From positions 676,001 through 740,000 of the forward strand of contig CAJHNH020000691.1 in NCBI GenBank assembly GCA_905116865.2: a DNA stretch of 64,000 bases, read 5' to 3'. The position numbers and the translations under genes are program-made. The notes below the pieces were generated by a model. It was given only the letters and a program-made list of their open reading frames with translations. It was not told the origin of the DNA and ran no database searches. This stretch comes from Candidula unifasciata (taxonomy: Eukaryota > Mollusca > Gastropoda > Stylommatophora > Geomitridae). Positions within the stretch are counted from its first letter, which is position 1. The number at the start of each line of letters is the position of its first letter. Of the stretch, positions 33,300-45,900 are shown in pieces.

Positions 33300-34330
33300 A
33301 AGACTCACATGGAGAAAACAGATAGAAAAGACACAGAGCAAGGGACTCAAGAGAACACAACTGATGAGGAAGTTAGCTGGAACAGACTGGGGGGCAAACC
33401 TCAATGTCCTTAAGAGGACCTATACAGGCTATGTGAGGCCAACACTAGAATATGAAATCAACTACAGAAGGAGAGATCAATAGACTTTATCCACACCAGA
33501 GTTGGATTCGAGTGTATACAGATGGTTCAGCCAAGAGAGCAGTAAGAGACGGAGGAGGAGGAATATACATAGAATGCCCAAATGGTTTAAAAATCAACCA
33601 GGCTGTACCAACAGGTTCATATTCCTCCAATTATAGAGCAGAGGCAGAAGCACTTCTAGTGGCATGTTCTTTCCTGAATGGACAACAGCACAGCAAATAT
33701 AGCAGAGTGGTCTTTCTGACTGATGCTATGTCAGTTCTACAAGCAATTGTTGACCCAAAAGACACTCAGTTTGTAGACTTGACGCAACAGCTGATTTGCT
33801 TAGGCTCTTCAGTAGAACAATCTGTACTGCAGTGGATTCCAGGTCACTGTGGCCTGGAAGGCAATGAAATAGCGGACAGATTGGCCAGAAGCGGCAGTGA
33901 CATGGTACAACCAAATAGCGACTTAACCCATCAAGAGATGAAAACACTAATACAAGCTATTATCCAAGAAAGGTGGCTGGATACCCACACCAGATTTTCT
34001 CCCCAAGACTCACTTCATCGCCTCTCTAGAGAGAGACAGTGTATTATATTCAGACTAAGGACAGGGCACAACAGATTTCGTCAACATATGTTCAAATTTT
34101 TTGGTGTAGGAAATACGGAGACGTGTCCCTGCAGCGTGGTACCCGAAAATGCTGAGCATGTGCTCCAACACTGTCGACTGTATGCTGACAACAGAGACGC
34201 AATCTGGCCTGTTCCAACCACACTGAAGACAAAACTGTATGGTACACGAGAGGATATGGATTGCACGATAGCTTTCATAAAGACTACCGGCCTCCTGATA
34301 TAAGTTTTCTGACAGAAGGATCGAAGAAGA
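33300..34330 (+). mobile_element. Non-LTR retrotransposon 3' part with intact RNase H frame
   Basis: 5'-truncated. 33330-33450 reads RTQLMRKLAGTDWGANLNVL and TYTGYVRPTLEYE (RT thumb). An open frame of about 283 codons (33452-34303, continuous upstream) carries VYTDGSAKRAVRDGGGG (D), YRAEAEALLVACSF (E), VVFLTDAMSVLQAI (D), QWIPGHCGLEGNEIADRLAR (D) and a C-terminal IFRLRTGHNRFRQHMFKF, then CPCSVVPENAEHVLQHC knuckle. All four RNase H catalytic acids are present. The family is I/Jockey-like. The RT core is missing, so it is not autonomous. Confidence 0.88.
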
Positions 34331-34749
34331 AGAAGAACTGTGACAGACATTTCAGTTGCAGCTGGTGGCTTCCAAGTGTTTATAGTCTGCATGTATATGC
34401 CACCCCCTCCCCATGATGTCTACTCCCATTCAACTCTATGTACGTAGTTTTTGTCTTAGATACTGTTTTAAAAGCAAGAAACAAGCAGAAATAATTCAAA
34501 AACCCAAAACAACACTAGTGAAATAAATACATTTTATTGTAAGGCTGAAGTCTACACTGCTATAAATCTGCCACCAAACCTTAATTTTGACAACTGCCAT
34601 TACACAAAATACAAAATCAATGCAATCTCAGTAGTAGAAACAAATGGGTTTCAGTGTAAAACCAAAATCTGTGGCTGTCCATCTAGCCTAATCCCCCACA
34701 TCTGCAGGTCAAACGCAGAAGAAACAGCATCAACTACTGTTTATAGTAT

Positions 34750-34990
34750 GGTCATTGTCGTTGCATGCCTTTCCCTGGACGTCGCAGAACCAATCCCAGC
34801 AATTTTTGACTTTGATTTCACAAAGAAATTTTAGTCTGTAGTTTACCAGTGCTTCTGAAAGACTGACTGACTTTCAATACCACTGCCAAAAACAAAAACC
34901 AATGCAATGCAGTCTGCTGCCAAACGGTTGGGATGGAAACCTGCACCTTGGTATTATGAAGCCTAAACCACTGACTGCCCAACTAACCAC
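34750..34990 (-). repeat. SINE family B, old copy
   Basis: Reverse orientation, diverged: GACGTCGCAGAACCAATCCC, TTTAGTCTGTAGTTTACCAG, CAATACCACTGCC and GGTTGGGATGGAAACC correspond to the family body and box B. Confidence 0.65.
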
Positions 34991-34999
34991 AACCTAAAC

Positions 35000-35055
35000 C
35001 AGGGATATTCAACTGGTGGCTCGCGGGCCATATCTGGCCTGCACGGGCCTCTAGC
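35000..35055. mobile_element. hAT MITE end
   Basis: CAGGGATATTCAACTGGTGG and CTCGCGGGCCATATCTGGCC match the left end of the MITE at 9714. The other end is not found. Confidence 0.55.
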
Positions 35056-35059
35056 CCAC

Positions 35060-36320
35060 GCTGATGCACATTGTGGCCAATGCTAACCCTTTTGCTAAAC
35101 AGTCAAGAGCCTCTAGCACCCCTTGAGACATACTCAGTAGATGTACCGGCAGACCAATCAAACTCAGTGGGTAACAGGGCCTATATGTTCCTTCTTCCTT
35201 TGCGTTTGCCCTTTGGAGGGTGTTGCATATCTGCAATACCTGCACCTTTCTGTCTATGAATGTGAACAATGTCTGCCACTTTTAATACCCAGGACATTTC
35301 TCTAATACTAATCTTAGGCTATGGTGACCTAGAAAACCAGGTCAAATCAACAAATAATCCCAACCTCAATGAGAGGATCTGAACACACAACCACCAGGTT
35401 AGAGATCAAGTATGCTAGCCACTGAAGTTCTCTCTGCTTCACAGGTCAGGTAAAAGACAAGTCACTGCTGATGTATTTGCTTACACAGAAACATTAAATA
35501 ACAAATACAGACACACATGGTATACACAACAAACTCATCCCACAATAGTCACATTCAGTCCAGATTTCTTCCATTCAACCAGCTTTTGTTAGTGGCAATA
35601 TGTGAAGTTGTGCACAATATAAATGACTCAAAACAGTTTACAACAAAATTAGACAAAGGCAACAGGTGAAAGTGGGACACTTGAGTGTACACAAAAATAC
35701 AGTGACTGATCAACCTTACAGCCGCTCTAATTCTGCATGACAACAGGGTTTAACATGGACAGCTGGAGCTCTAAACGCTTCTACTGCCAAGGAAGGCATC
35801 ATGCCTTGATTCATATCTAAAGAAAGTTTCTAAACTCAAGCATCTTACACTTTTAACTAATATCTCCAAAACTCAGGTGCGGATTAACACAAATTTTTGC
35901 CATGTCCTTATGATTTTGTAAATTGCAATTGCACAGGTGCTGTCATTTTTTTAAAGTGGTAAATTTCTTAATCTTGGTTTGACTAATTTGTTCACTCCCC
36001 TGATGTTTAAAACGTTCCCCTTACTCAAATAACGTTTAAAATGCTGACTGTTTGCCCAGAATCTTTGGGTTTTTTCATACACCAAAAAAAAAAAAAGGTG
36101 AAATGAAAACTAGATGTTTGTTGACAGAACATTTTTTTTTTCCAAAAGGACATGATTATTAACAGGCTGTATGCCAACATTTCAACACCTTACATTGAAG
36201 GGTTATTGTGGGGAGTTACTGGGGGATCTAAAAAACAGTGTACAAAACTACTGTATTATTCATTCATTTCCATGAATGACACTCAATGTACTTTCTGTAT
36301 TTTATAGTAACTATACATGT
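35060..36320. other. Intergenic, nothing recognised
   Basis: No coding exon, SINE or tandem array that I can name. The SMARCC 3' untranslated region could reach into the right part. Confidence 0.45.
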
Positions 36321-36329
36321 ATTTTGTCC

Positions 36330-36585
36330 TGGTCTCCCAGAGTGGGAGGAAGAAGTGGGGAAGAACCAACTGCTCCCCCCCCCCCCCCCCAACAAACCGT
36401 TTAAGGCAACAAACAGAGGCGTTTCCTTTGAAGTCAAGGCTGCATTTGCCTGAAAGGTAAGGAACCAACAGTATGCATATAAATAAGCCAAATCTGTATT
36501 TAAAAAAAATTGCGCATGCAAAACTCACATCCCGGAACAAGACCACACCACAGAAGTAGATGAACAGTCAACCCTCTCAGAGGCT
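36330..36585 (+). repeat. Dispersed repeat family D, diverged
   Basis: GTCAAGGCTGCATTTGCCTG, AACCAACAGTATGCATATAA, TGCGCATGCAAAACTCAC and CAGAAGTAGATGAACAG follow the family order. A C run (36376-36390) interrupts it. Confidence 0.65.
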
Positions 36586-36844
36586 ATCAACCCCTGCTGT
36601 CTGCTCGACAAGTAGAAACATGTTAACAACATGCAACAATGAAAGCTGTGGAGAAGCCTGATTGCCTGTGCCAATAGGTATCTAAATAACAAGGAAAATA
36701 TAATAACAAGGAAAATATAACAATCAAATTTATATTAGAGAATATGGTTTCATCATTACTGACATCACACCACAGTGTTCAAGAAGAGAACTCTCCGGCA
36801 GTGAGAAACATGGAAACAGATAGGATATTTATGAGGCAGTTTGT

Positions 36845-36909
36845 CTATTTGTTGGAGCCGGTCGATGAAGGGGACATCATCATCTGTTCTTGTGATTCTG
36901 GGTGTGTGT
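36845..36909 (-). CDS. SMARCC: Probable last SMARCC coding exon
   Basis: The acceptor TTATTCTTTTCAG|ACACAC is strong and accepts the phase-1 end of the previous exon. The joined frame reads [20 protein letters not shown], lysine, then TAG (36845-36847). The composition (Q, M, S, P) suits the family tail. No conserved motif confirms it, so this is an inference from splice phase and composition. Confidence 0.5.
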
Positions 36910-39900
36910 CTGAAAAGAATAACACCACAACAGGGGTTAAATAAATAAATATATACCCACACACAGATATATACAATAATAATTTTAAAAAAATCATTTA
37001 AAAAAAAATAATGGAATGCTTCTTCTTCTTCTCCACCTTGTACCTCATCGAAGTGTCGGGGGGAGATGTAATGTTCGTTGATGGGCTCTGTCAAAAGCAC
37101 TATTAAGACTGGGATGCAACCTGTATTTATTTACATTAGTCAGCAATCTAGGCTGATAAATCAATGTTGTGTTTTTTTAACCAAAGCTATAAGTATTGGA
37201 GCGCTTGTCCGAGCGGTTAAACATTATGCTATCTACCGTCATTAGGATGACATTTTTCGTTATTTGAAGCCCTACTCTGGCTCTTGCCAGGGGCTGCGAT
37301 ATAGCCTGGCCATAAATATGGCCTAGAGGCTGAACGCGGTTTCTGGGACCTCTCCATGGTGATCCTCACACACATGGTGGCACATTGTGTCATCGGGTAT
37401 TTATCGCTTGTGTGATGTCCTGGTGGGGTAGAAAATCAGTCAGTCCGAGCGGTTAAGAGCACTAGGCTCCCACTGAACCATCAGGAAGACCCGTATGCAA
37501 CAAATTGTGGGGCGATGGCATTTTCCTGTGGGGGGCAAAAATACACTGCGAAAGTTAATGGTGACAGAATTAACAATGCAGCATTAACTCCCCCCCCCCC
37601 ATGTATGGAAAAATCCTAAACTGGCCAGGATGGAAAGGAACACAAGGCTAAGAAGGATTGACCTAGAAGTCAATCAAACCCCTGGACAAAGAAGCCAATC
37701 AACTCCCTACACCGAGAAGCCAATCAATCCACTGGACAGAGAAGCCAATCAATCCCCTGGACAGAGAAGCCAATCAATCCCCTGGACCAAGAAGCCAATC
37801 AATTCCTTAGACCAAGAAGCCAATCAATCCCCTGGACAAGCCAATCAATCCCTTGGACAGAGAAGCCAATCAATCCCCTAGACCAAAAAGCCAATCAATT
37901 CCTTAGACCAAGAAGCCAATCAATCCCCTGGACAGAGAAGCCAATCAATCCCCTGGACAGAGAAGCCAATCAATCCTCTAGACCAAGAAGCCAATCAATC
38001 CCTGGACCAAGAAGCCAATCAATTCCCTAGACCAAGAAGCCAATCAATCCCCTGGACAAAGTAGCCAATCAATCCCCTAGACCAAGAAGCCAATCAATCC
38101 CCTGGACCAAGGAGCCAATCAATCCCCTTGACCAAGAAGCCAATCAATCCCCTGGACCAAGAAGCCAATCAATCCCCTGGACCAAGAAGCCAATCAATCC
38201 CCTGGACCAAGAAGCCAATCAATCCCCTAGACCAAGAAGCCAATCAATCCCCTGGACCAAGGAGCCAATCAATCCCCTGGACCAAGGAGCCAATCAATCC
38301 CCTGGACCAAGAAGCCAAAATATCACTTGGACCAAAAAAGAAGATAATCAAACCCTTGTTAAAGCAATTACAGTCAAACCCTTTTCACACAAACTTGCTT
38401 ACGATGAACACTCAGCTCACACAAACAAAAATGCTCCCTACAGAGATGTATACATCTCTTTGTCCCCATTTAGAACATTTCGTTTTTTAAAAACATGAAT
38501 TCTTGATTTTTTGATCATGTTAACGAGGTTATGCTGTAGTAAACAGAAGGTCAAGGCCTTTTCATGCCAACGGTGCTGCATTTGACATATGGCGACAGAG
38601 CCATATTTTTTATAGACCAATCGGTTCTCGGTGTGCGATGTGGTCACCTTCTTCTTTGTCTACCGGCTGTAAGCTCCAGCCGAAAGTCCTGGCTGTTCAT
38701 CTATTTTGACTCTGGCTTTGTGTGGGGGGCCTGAGTTTTGTGTGCACACCAGTTTTATTTGCTTTTTGTGTGCAGCATCTAGCCACTATGCCATCATGGT
38801 TCATAAAGCAATGAAGATAAACGAATAAAAACGATCACCCAGTTTCTTCTGCTACTCACTTGCTGGAGTTCCTACTGACATGGGGGGCCTCTGGACTGCT
38901 GGCAGTGGGGTACCTTGTGGGGGCTGGACAGCCCCTTGCGGATAAGCCCCTGGATACTGCTGCATTGGCTGGCTAGAGTAGTGGGGTGCTGGGGGTCCAG
39001 GATAGGGCGAGTAGCCCTGCTGGGCCATGCCCATGTGTGGAGGAGGCCCAAACTGACCCTGGTGAGATCCCGGATGAGTAGGATACTGATTTGGCTGGCT
39101 CATATAGCCTTGGTAGTGGCCGGTCTGTTGCTGAGGGTATGGCTGCTGCATGGGTGGGACTCCCTGATTTATGCCCAATGGATGGTGGTATGTTTGGGGG
39201 GCAAATGGTGGGTACTGGGGTCCGCCTTGAGGAATCTGAGAATTGTGGTAAAGCGCTTCTTGGGGTGGCGGGGTGGGTCCTTGCTGCTGACTTGGGTACT
39301 GGTTATTAACAGGGTAACCCTGGCCAAGAGATGCCTGCTGCTGTTGCTGAAGAGGGTGTAGCATATGCTGTTGCTGAGTTGCAGAAGGCATCAGCTGCTG
39401 CTGCTGTTGCTGTGGCGTGGGGGTCCCGCTTGGGGTCAGTGTGGGTGGGGGAGTTTGAGAGAGTGGAGAGGATGACTGAAGGGCCTGGGTCAGTGCTGTG
39501 TTTGGGGCAGGCAGTGCAGGTGATGTGCTGGGTGCAGGAGCTGCTGAAGATGCAACAGATGACAATGATGATGCTGCAGTGGATGGTGGCAATGATGCAG
39601 CTGGTGGTAACGTTGGCACAGCTGAGGACGGTGCTGGCTGATGTGTAACAGATGTGGAGGATGGTGCTGTGTGGGTTGGGGAACCTTGTGTCACTTGAAC
39701 CTGCAAAAAAATTTGAAAGAATTGAAACACATTAAAATATAGTAAAACATACAGGGTGTTCAAAAAGTAAATACTGACAGGTTAGCATAGTGAAATGCTT
39801 CTATAACTTAACTGTTAAAATCTCTGAGTTTAGTCTTGTTCTGTCAAATGCTTTTTTTTTTTTTAACCGACCCCCCCACACAAATGTGGGCACATACAGA

Positions 39901-42900
39901 TATGATGTGATTGCTGGTATTCATGACGAAGAGCTGATCATACAAACCATGTGCTGTGTGAGACTGAAAAGAGTTCTAAAGATTTATTTAGTGACAGCAT
40001 AAACAACTGAGAGCAACTCAGATGTTCTGAAAGAGGCAAGGGCTCGATGAGAACTTATCACAAACATTAGAGACAGTCATAATTTTCTGGTCATGTTATG
40101 AGAAGGAAACTGGAACATGCTAAGACCACAGGAAAGATCTGTGGATAGACAGAGGACAACAAAGCAAGAAGATTCCTGACAGCCTTTTGCCTTGAGATGG
40201 AGGGGTGCCAGCACATGAACAGTTGAAGATTGCATATCGTGGAGAGGCGCAATCGCTCACACCAGTCAGCAGAGCTTGATGAGGATGACATAGTGATTAG
40301 TGAGGATTATCCTCAAAGGACTCTGGACTGATCCACAGGCTCTACTATCTCTAATCTCTTCCTCATAGGCTCCACAAGCATAAAACGATTAAGCAGGCAT
40401 TCTGTGTTTATTAATCAGTCATCTTATCTATATATAAAAATACAAATTATTAAAATTTTTGATTCAAATGGTTTTCTCACTCGGAATGCCTTTTGCTGCC
40501 TACTATAAAAGGTTTATACAATAATGAAAAACAAAAGGAGTGTGGCGTGGAGCTAGAGGTATATAGAATAAGAACAACTCTGAAGGATAAGCATCAAGTG
40601 TCTATGCTCAAAGCAGCCAGAAGAACAGGAACCAAAATCTGGTTATCTTCCTAGGGAGGCAGAAGTGCTGAACCACAAGTGGTGCTGCACCAAGACCATG
40701 GCTAAATACTGGTCCAGACCTGCCTACACCTCTCCGCGGTCACCTCAGAAACAGGTTCCCAGCCAGAGGCCTGGCTAACAAAGACAGGATCGAGGTTCCC
40801 TTTTAAGTGTTGGAATGTATCTGCCTGAAAGGCTAGGAATGATCGGTTAAGTTTGTTGCGTATCCTTTACAGGACGTTGCGAAATCAATCCCAGAATTCT
40901 TTGGCTGTCGTGGTTTTTCTAGGCAAATTTTACATTCAGTAATTTGCCATTGCTCCCTGAACGGTCAGCTCTCGGTACCATTGTCAAAACAAACGCAAGA
41001 CAAATCGTCTGTAGCTGGGATCGAACCGGGCATTACGAAGCGCGTTTGCAACGCCTAAGCCACAGATGCTGAATGAAACGCCCAAATAAGCCAGATCTGT
41101 AAAATGGAAATCAGTCCTGGAAAGTCAAGAAATGGATGAGCAACCAGGACTTTCCAGAGTTACAACCATTGAACACGAAAAAGAAGAAATAGTTTTATAC
41201 TTAGAATCTGAAGCTGTAAAAAAAAGTAAGTAAGGAGAAACGACAAAAATAAAAAAACAAATTTCAACATTTAATGCCATCAGAAATATATTTGACAATC
41301 TTCCTGCATTCAACATTTACCTGCGGTCCCTGAGGTGGTAAGGGAGAGCCATGCATGGCATAGTTTGTACTCTGTACTGCCGCTGCAAGGGATGGATTCT
41401 GAGCAGTAGCTGAGCCACTTGCTGACGTTGATACCTGAGGTCCACCTTCATTGTGCTGAGATGACACTGTCTTGTTTTCTGCTAGCTGTTGGCTAGCAAA
41501 CTGTCGGGCTCTGTATTCTGCAGCACGGATCTGCTCCATGTGGAACTGCTGTCTTTCCTGTAGCAACTGCTGCCGCTGGTACTCTATCTATAGAAGGAAC
41601 ACATGATATTCAGGTACTCTATAGAAGGAACACATGACATTCAATTACTCTATCCATAGAAAGACAACATGAAATTCAAGTACTGTATCTAAAGAAGGAA
41701 CACATGACATTCAGGTACTCTTATCTACAGAAGGGAAACATGACATTCAGGTACTCTTCAGAAGGATCACACGACATTCAGGCAAACTATCTACAGAAGG
41801 AACACACGACATTCAGGCACACTATCTACAGAAGGAACACATGACTTCAGGTACTCTATTTACAGAAGCAACACATGACATTCAGGTACTCTACAGAAGG
41901 AACACACAAAATTCAGGCACTCTACAAAAGGAACACACGACATACAGGCACTCTACTACAGAAGGAACACATGACATTCAGGTGCTCTATCTACAGAAAG
42001 AACACATGACATTCAGGTACTCTATCTACAGAAAGAACACGTGACATTCAGGTTTTCTATAGAAGGAACATATGATATTCAGATACTCTACAGATGGAAC
42101 ACATGACATTCAGGTATTTTTCGGAAGGAACACGACATTTAGGTACTCTATCTACAGAAGGAACACATGACATTCAGGTACTCTACAGAAGGAACACACG
42201 ACAGGTACTCTATCTACAGAAATAACATATGAAATTTAGGTACTCTACAGAAGGAACACATGACATTCAGGGACTATCTACGGAAGGAACACATGACATT
42301 CAGGTACTCTATCTACGGAAGGAACACATGATATTTAGGCACACTATCTACAGAAGGAACACATGACTTCAGGTACTCTACAGAAATAACACATGACATT
42401 TAGGTACTTTACAGAAGGAACACACGACATTCAGGCACTTTACAGAAGGAACACATGACATTCAGGTACTCTATCTACATAAGGAACATTTGACATTCAG
42501 GCACTCTACAGAAGAAACACATGATATTCAGGTACACTATCTTTAGAAGTAACACATTATATTCAGATACTCTACAGAAGGAACACAATAAGCAGAAATG
42601 ACTGGTGAAAAGTCAATGTGATAATCTTAGGAAATCTATGAAACAACCTGGGAATAAGTCTGGAAAATGTGCCCAGTCTAGGTCCTGCTGTCTAGATGCT
42701 GGCTATTTTGATTTGACTAATACTCACGGAGAGCGAATTTATCCTTTAGCCATATTACCCCACAAGAATCTTTAAAAATGACATTCTTCTTCTTCTTTCG
42801 TTCGCTTGAAATAGAGTTATCTATATCTGCAGTGTTGTCTCTAGTATGAACTTCCAATGTCTGTTGTAGTGCACACAGCTACCTGTAAAGTTAGGCTTGC

Positions 42901-45900
42901 ACGGGTGTTTCTCTTGGCCACAAGTTTTGCCTTCATATGTTGTATTTAGGACAGTCTTGGAGGACACGATCTGTTGTCTCAGGTGCCAGTCCATATGTGC
43001 AAATGGCTGATTCAACAATCTTAAATTTTGTGTACATGTGGCTGAAAAGTCAATTATGTCCGGTTCTAAGGTGCAGAAAAATGACTTGCTCTAGTCTGTC
43101 CATTATAAGGTAATCTTCTTTTGCTGGTTTTTGTGGCTTTCTGATTGATTTGATTATTCTCTTCTTCTGTTGATAAGAGGCTGGTACGTCAGGCTGTCTT
43201 TTTATTTGCACATTTCTAAGCTTGTTTATTAGTTCTTTTATTTCCAGGAACTCCAGTGGGATAGTATCCACTGCATAGCTACCTTACAACGGTTGCTGAG
43301 TTCATAGAGTAGTTTTCTTATACCAGGTGAATGTCATTTTTTTCAGTAAGGGAATTTATTTCTAAATACAAACACAGCAAAGAAGTAACCGGTAGCCTAA
43401 ATCTGCTCACTTAGCTATATGGAATGAAGTGAAGTCAAATGAGATTACTATGACCAAAAAATGCAAACTTAAAACCCTAAATAATATCTTTCTTTGTGTG
43501 TGGTGGGTAAACAAAATCATACCCACATCTACACAATAAGCAGTTGCAACCAGTACCAAAGCTGTCATAAATTGCTTTCTCAAGGCCGCAGAGTTGAGTC
43601 CAATGCACTGGTAATCAGATCTAAGCCCTAAAAAGAGGAGTTGCACTTATTGTAGCGAGACTGGTTTAGAGACTACTCCCCAACTGGATTCAAAACATTA
43701 TCTCCATGGAGACTGTTGCAGAAATTTCCTTCCCCTCTTGAAATCAAGCAAAAGTAAGTAAGAGGATAACAAGTCAAGGTAGAAAATCTGGGGACAAAAC
43801 TTAAACAAATCTCAGGAAATACTTACTGATTCCCTTTCCTTATCCATGATTGCTTCCAGCTCTTCAAAGTGTCTCAGTTTTATCTCCAGCTTCTTCATCT
43901 GTGTCTCCACCAGCAGGGCTACCAGTCCTTTGATCTTCCTCTCCTCCACAGATGCCAGATGCTGGGAAATAAAGGTACCTGAACAATAACACAGTCTAAG
44001 ATCTCCTAATACGTTAACCCTTTTGTCCTCGCACTTCTGGTAGGTTTTAAATCCACAGGTGTGCAGCTTAATTGCATTTCTAGTCACATATTTCCCTTTT
44101 CATGCCTGTAGGCGCATCAGGCATATGGGAAGAGCACCCATATTCTTACAGACCAATCAGCACCAGATAGGTAATGTGGTCAGCATTACGCCCGCTGTCT
44201 TTACTTCCCCAAGACATACATCCTGGTACCCGTTTTAGGCTAGGTCGACCTGCGACGCCCCATACCATGATAAAAATCCACGCAGCCAGCAGTGGGTTTT
44301 GACTGCGGTAGATTGGACACATTCACAAGACACCCAGTTAATGTCATTTGTTATTTTCAAGCCTGCACAGCATTTTGAAGCTGAAGATAGGAATAAATTT
44401 ATTAAACCTAAAACTGACTGACTGACTTTCTACCCCACCAGGGCATCACACAAGCGATAAACACAAAGTGCCACCATGTAGATGAGGATCACCGTGGAGA
44501 GGTATTAGGCCATATTTATGGCCTGGCTATTTTGCGGCCCCCGGCAATAGCCAGGGTGGGGCTTCAAATAACAAAAAATTTCATTCTTTAAAGGACAGTG
44601 AATGATTTTACTAAACCTAACACTGGGGGGAGGGGTTTATATAATCACACCCACCATGTCTACACTACAGCCTATGCAGTTGCACTCAGCAGCTAAACTT
44701 GTATACAGGCACAGGTCGTCACAAACTGTGCATATGGCCAAGTGGTCAAGCGTTTGCCTCGTGCTCTGAAGGTTGTGGGATAATTTCACTGCAGTGCCAT
44801 TCAGTTCACAAGCGCAATTTTTGCACAGATCCCTGGGGAATCGTTGCTGGACTAGGAAGGTCGTGCTCTGGGCAACGTTCTCGGCAGGCAGCTAGCTGTT
44901 CTGCTGAGAAAGACTGAGCCATATGGGATAAAACCTGGTTTAATGAAGTCGATCCTCTCACCTCTACCTTTACAGTTATAGTGACAGCGGTTCAAAAACA
45001 CTATGTCATAAAAAGAAACCAGACAAGCCTAGATATCTGCATGTACGGGACGACAAGGTTAGGATAAACACTCAGATAACCCAGAAAATGTTGGGCCCAG
45101 CAGGGGTAATTATCTTCATTGGCCTCCAGTTAACAGGAATTGTTTCAAATATGAATGACGTTTAGTCCCTTGAAATTTGTGTTAGCAGAGATTTTACTGT
45201 AGCATACAATTTCCCAGACTGCCTGGCTAGAACAAGAAACACCAGACGACTGGCAAATAGCAATAATTATACCAATGTGGAAAAAAGGGGAGTAAGAAAG
45301 AGTGCAATAATTACAGAGGAATATCACCATTGAGCCACACAGGGAAATGTATGCCAAATTAATTGAAAGAAGATAAAAGACATTAGTAGTACAATTTTCA
45401 GAAGCCCAGATGGGTTTCAGGCATAACAGAAGCCGCACAGATGCAATAATTACATTAAGACAGTTGACACAAAGAGCAAAAGAGAATGATAAGACATGCA
45501 AAGTCACATTCAAAGACTAGGAAAAAGCATTTGTTGTGGAACTGCTTAAGAATATATGGAATCAGCAAACATCTAACTGAAGTGTGTAAGAGATTATATA
45601 CATCAAGTAAAAGTTACATATGAACAAAAGCAGGTACATCGCAATCTTTTCAGGTAAATTCAGGAGTAAAACAGGGATGTGTGCTATTTCCCCTGCTTTT
45701 TATAACATACATCAACAATATATGAAAAGAAGCAGAGAGCGAAGAAATAGATATCTCAGAATTGTTATTTGCAGATGACCAAGTATTAATAGCTGAAACA
45801 GAAGAGAGTTTAAAGAACCATACAAACCAAGTCAATACTATGTGTGAGAAATATAACCAAATCAATTAAAGTAAATAACACAATAATACAACAAATAAGC

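Noticed and set aside
37630..38490. Long frames of a [16 protein letters not shown] peptide repeat
   Set aside because: 25-bp minisatellite cycling through frames inside the SMARCC intron; upstream units contain frame breaks.
38915..39648. Three plus-strand frames opposite the P/Q-rich SMARCC exon
   Set aside because: Shadow frames caused by the C/A-rich codon bias of the real minus-strand exon.
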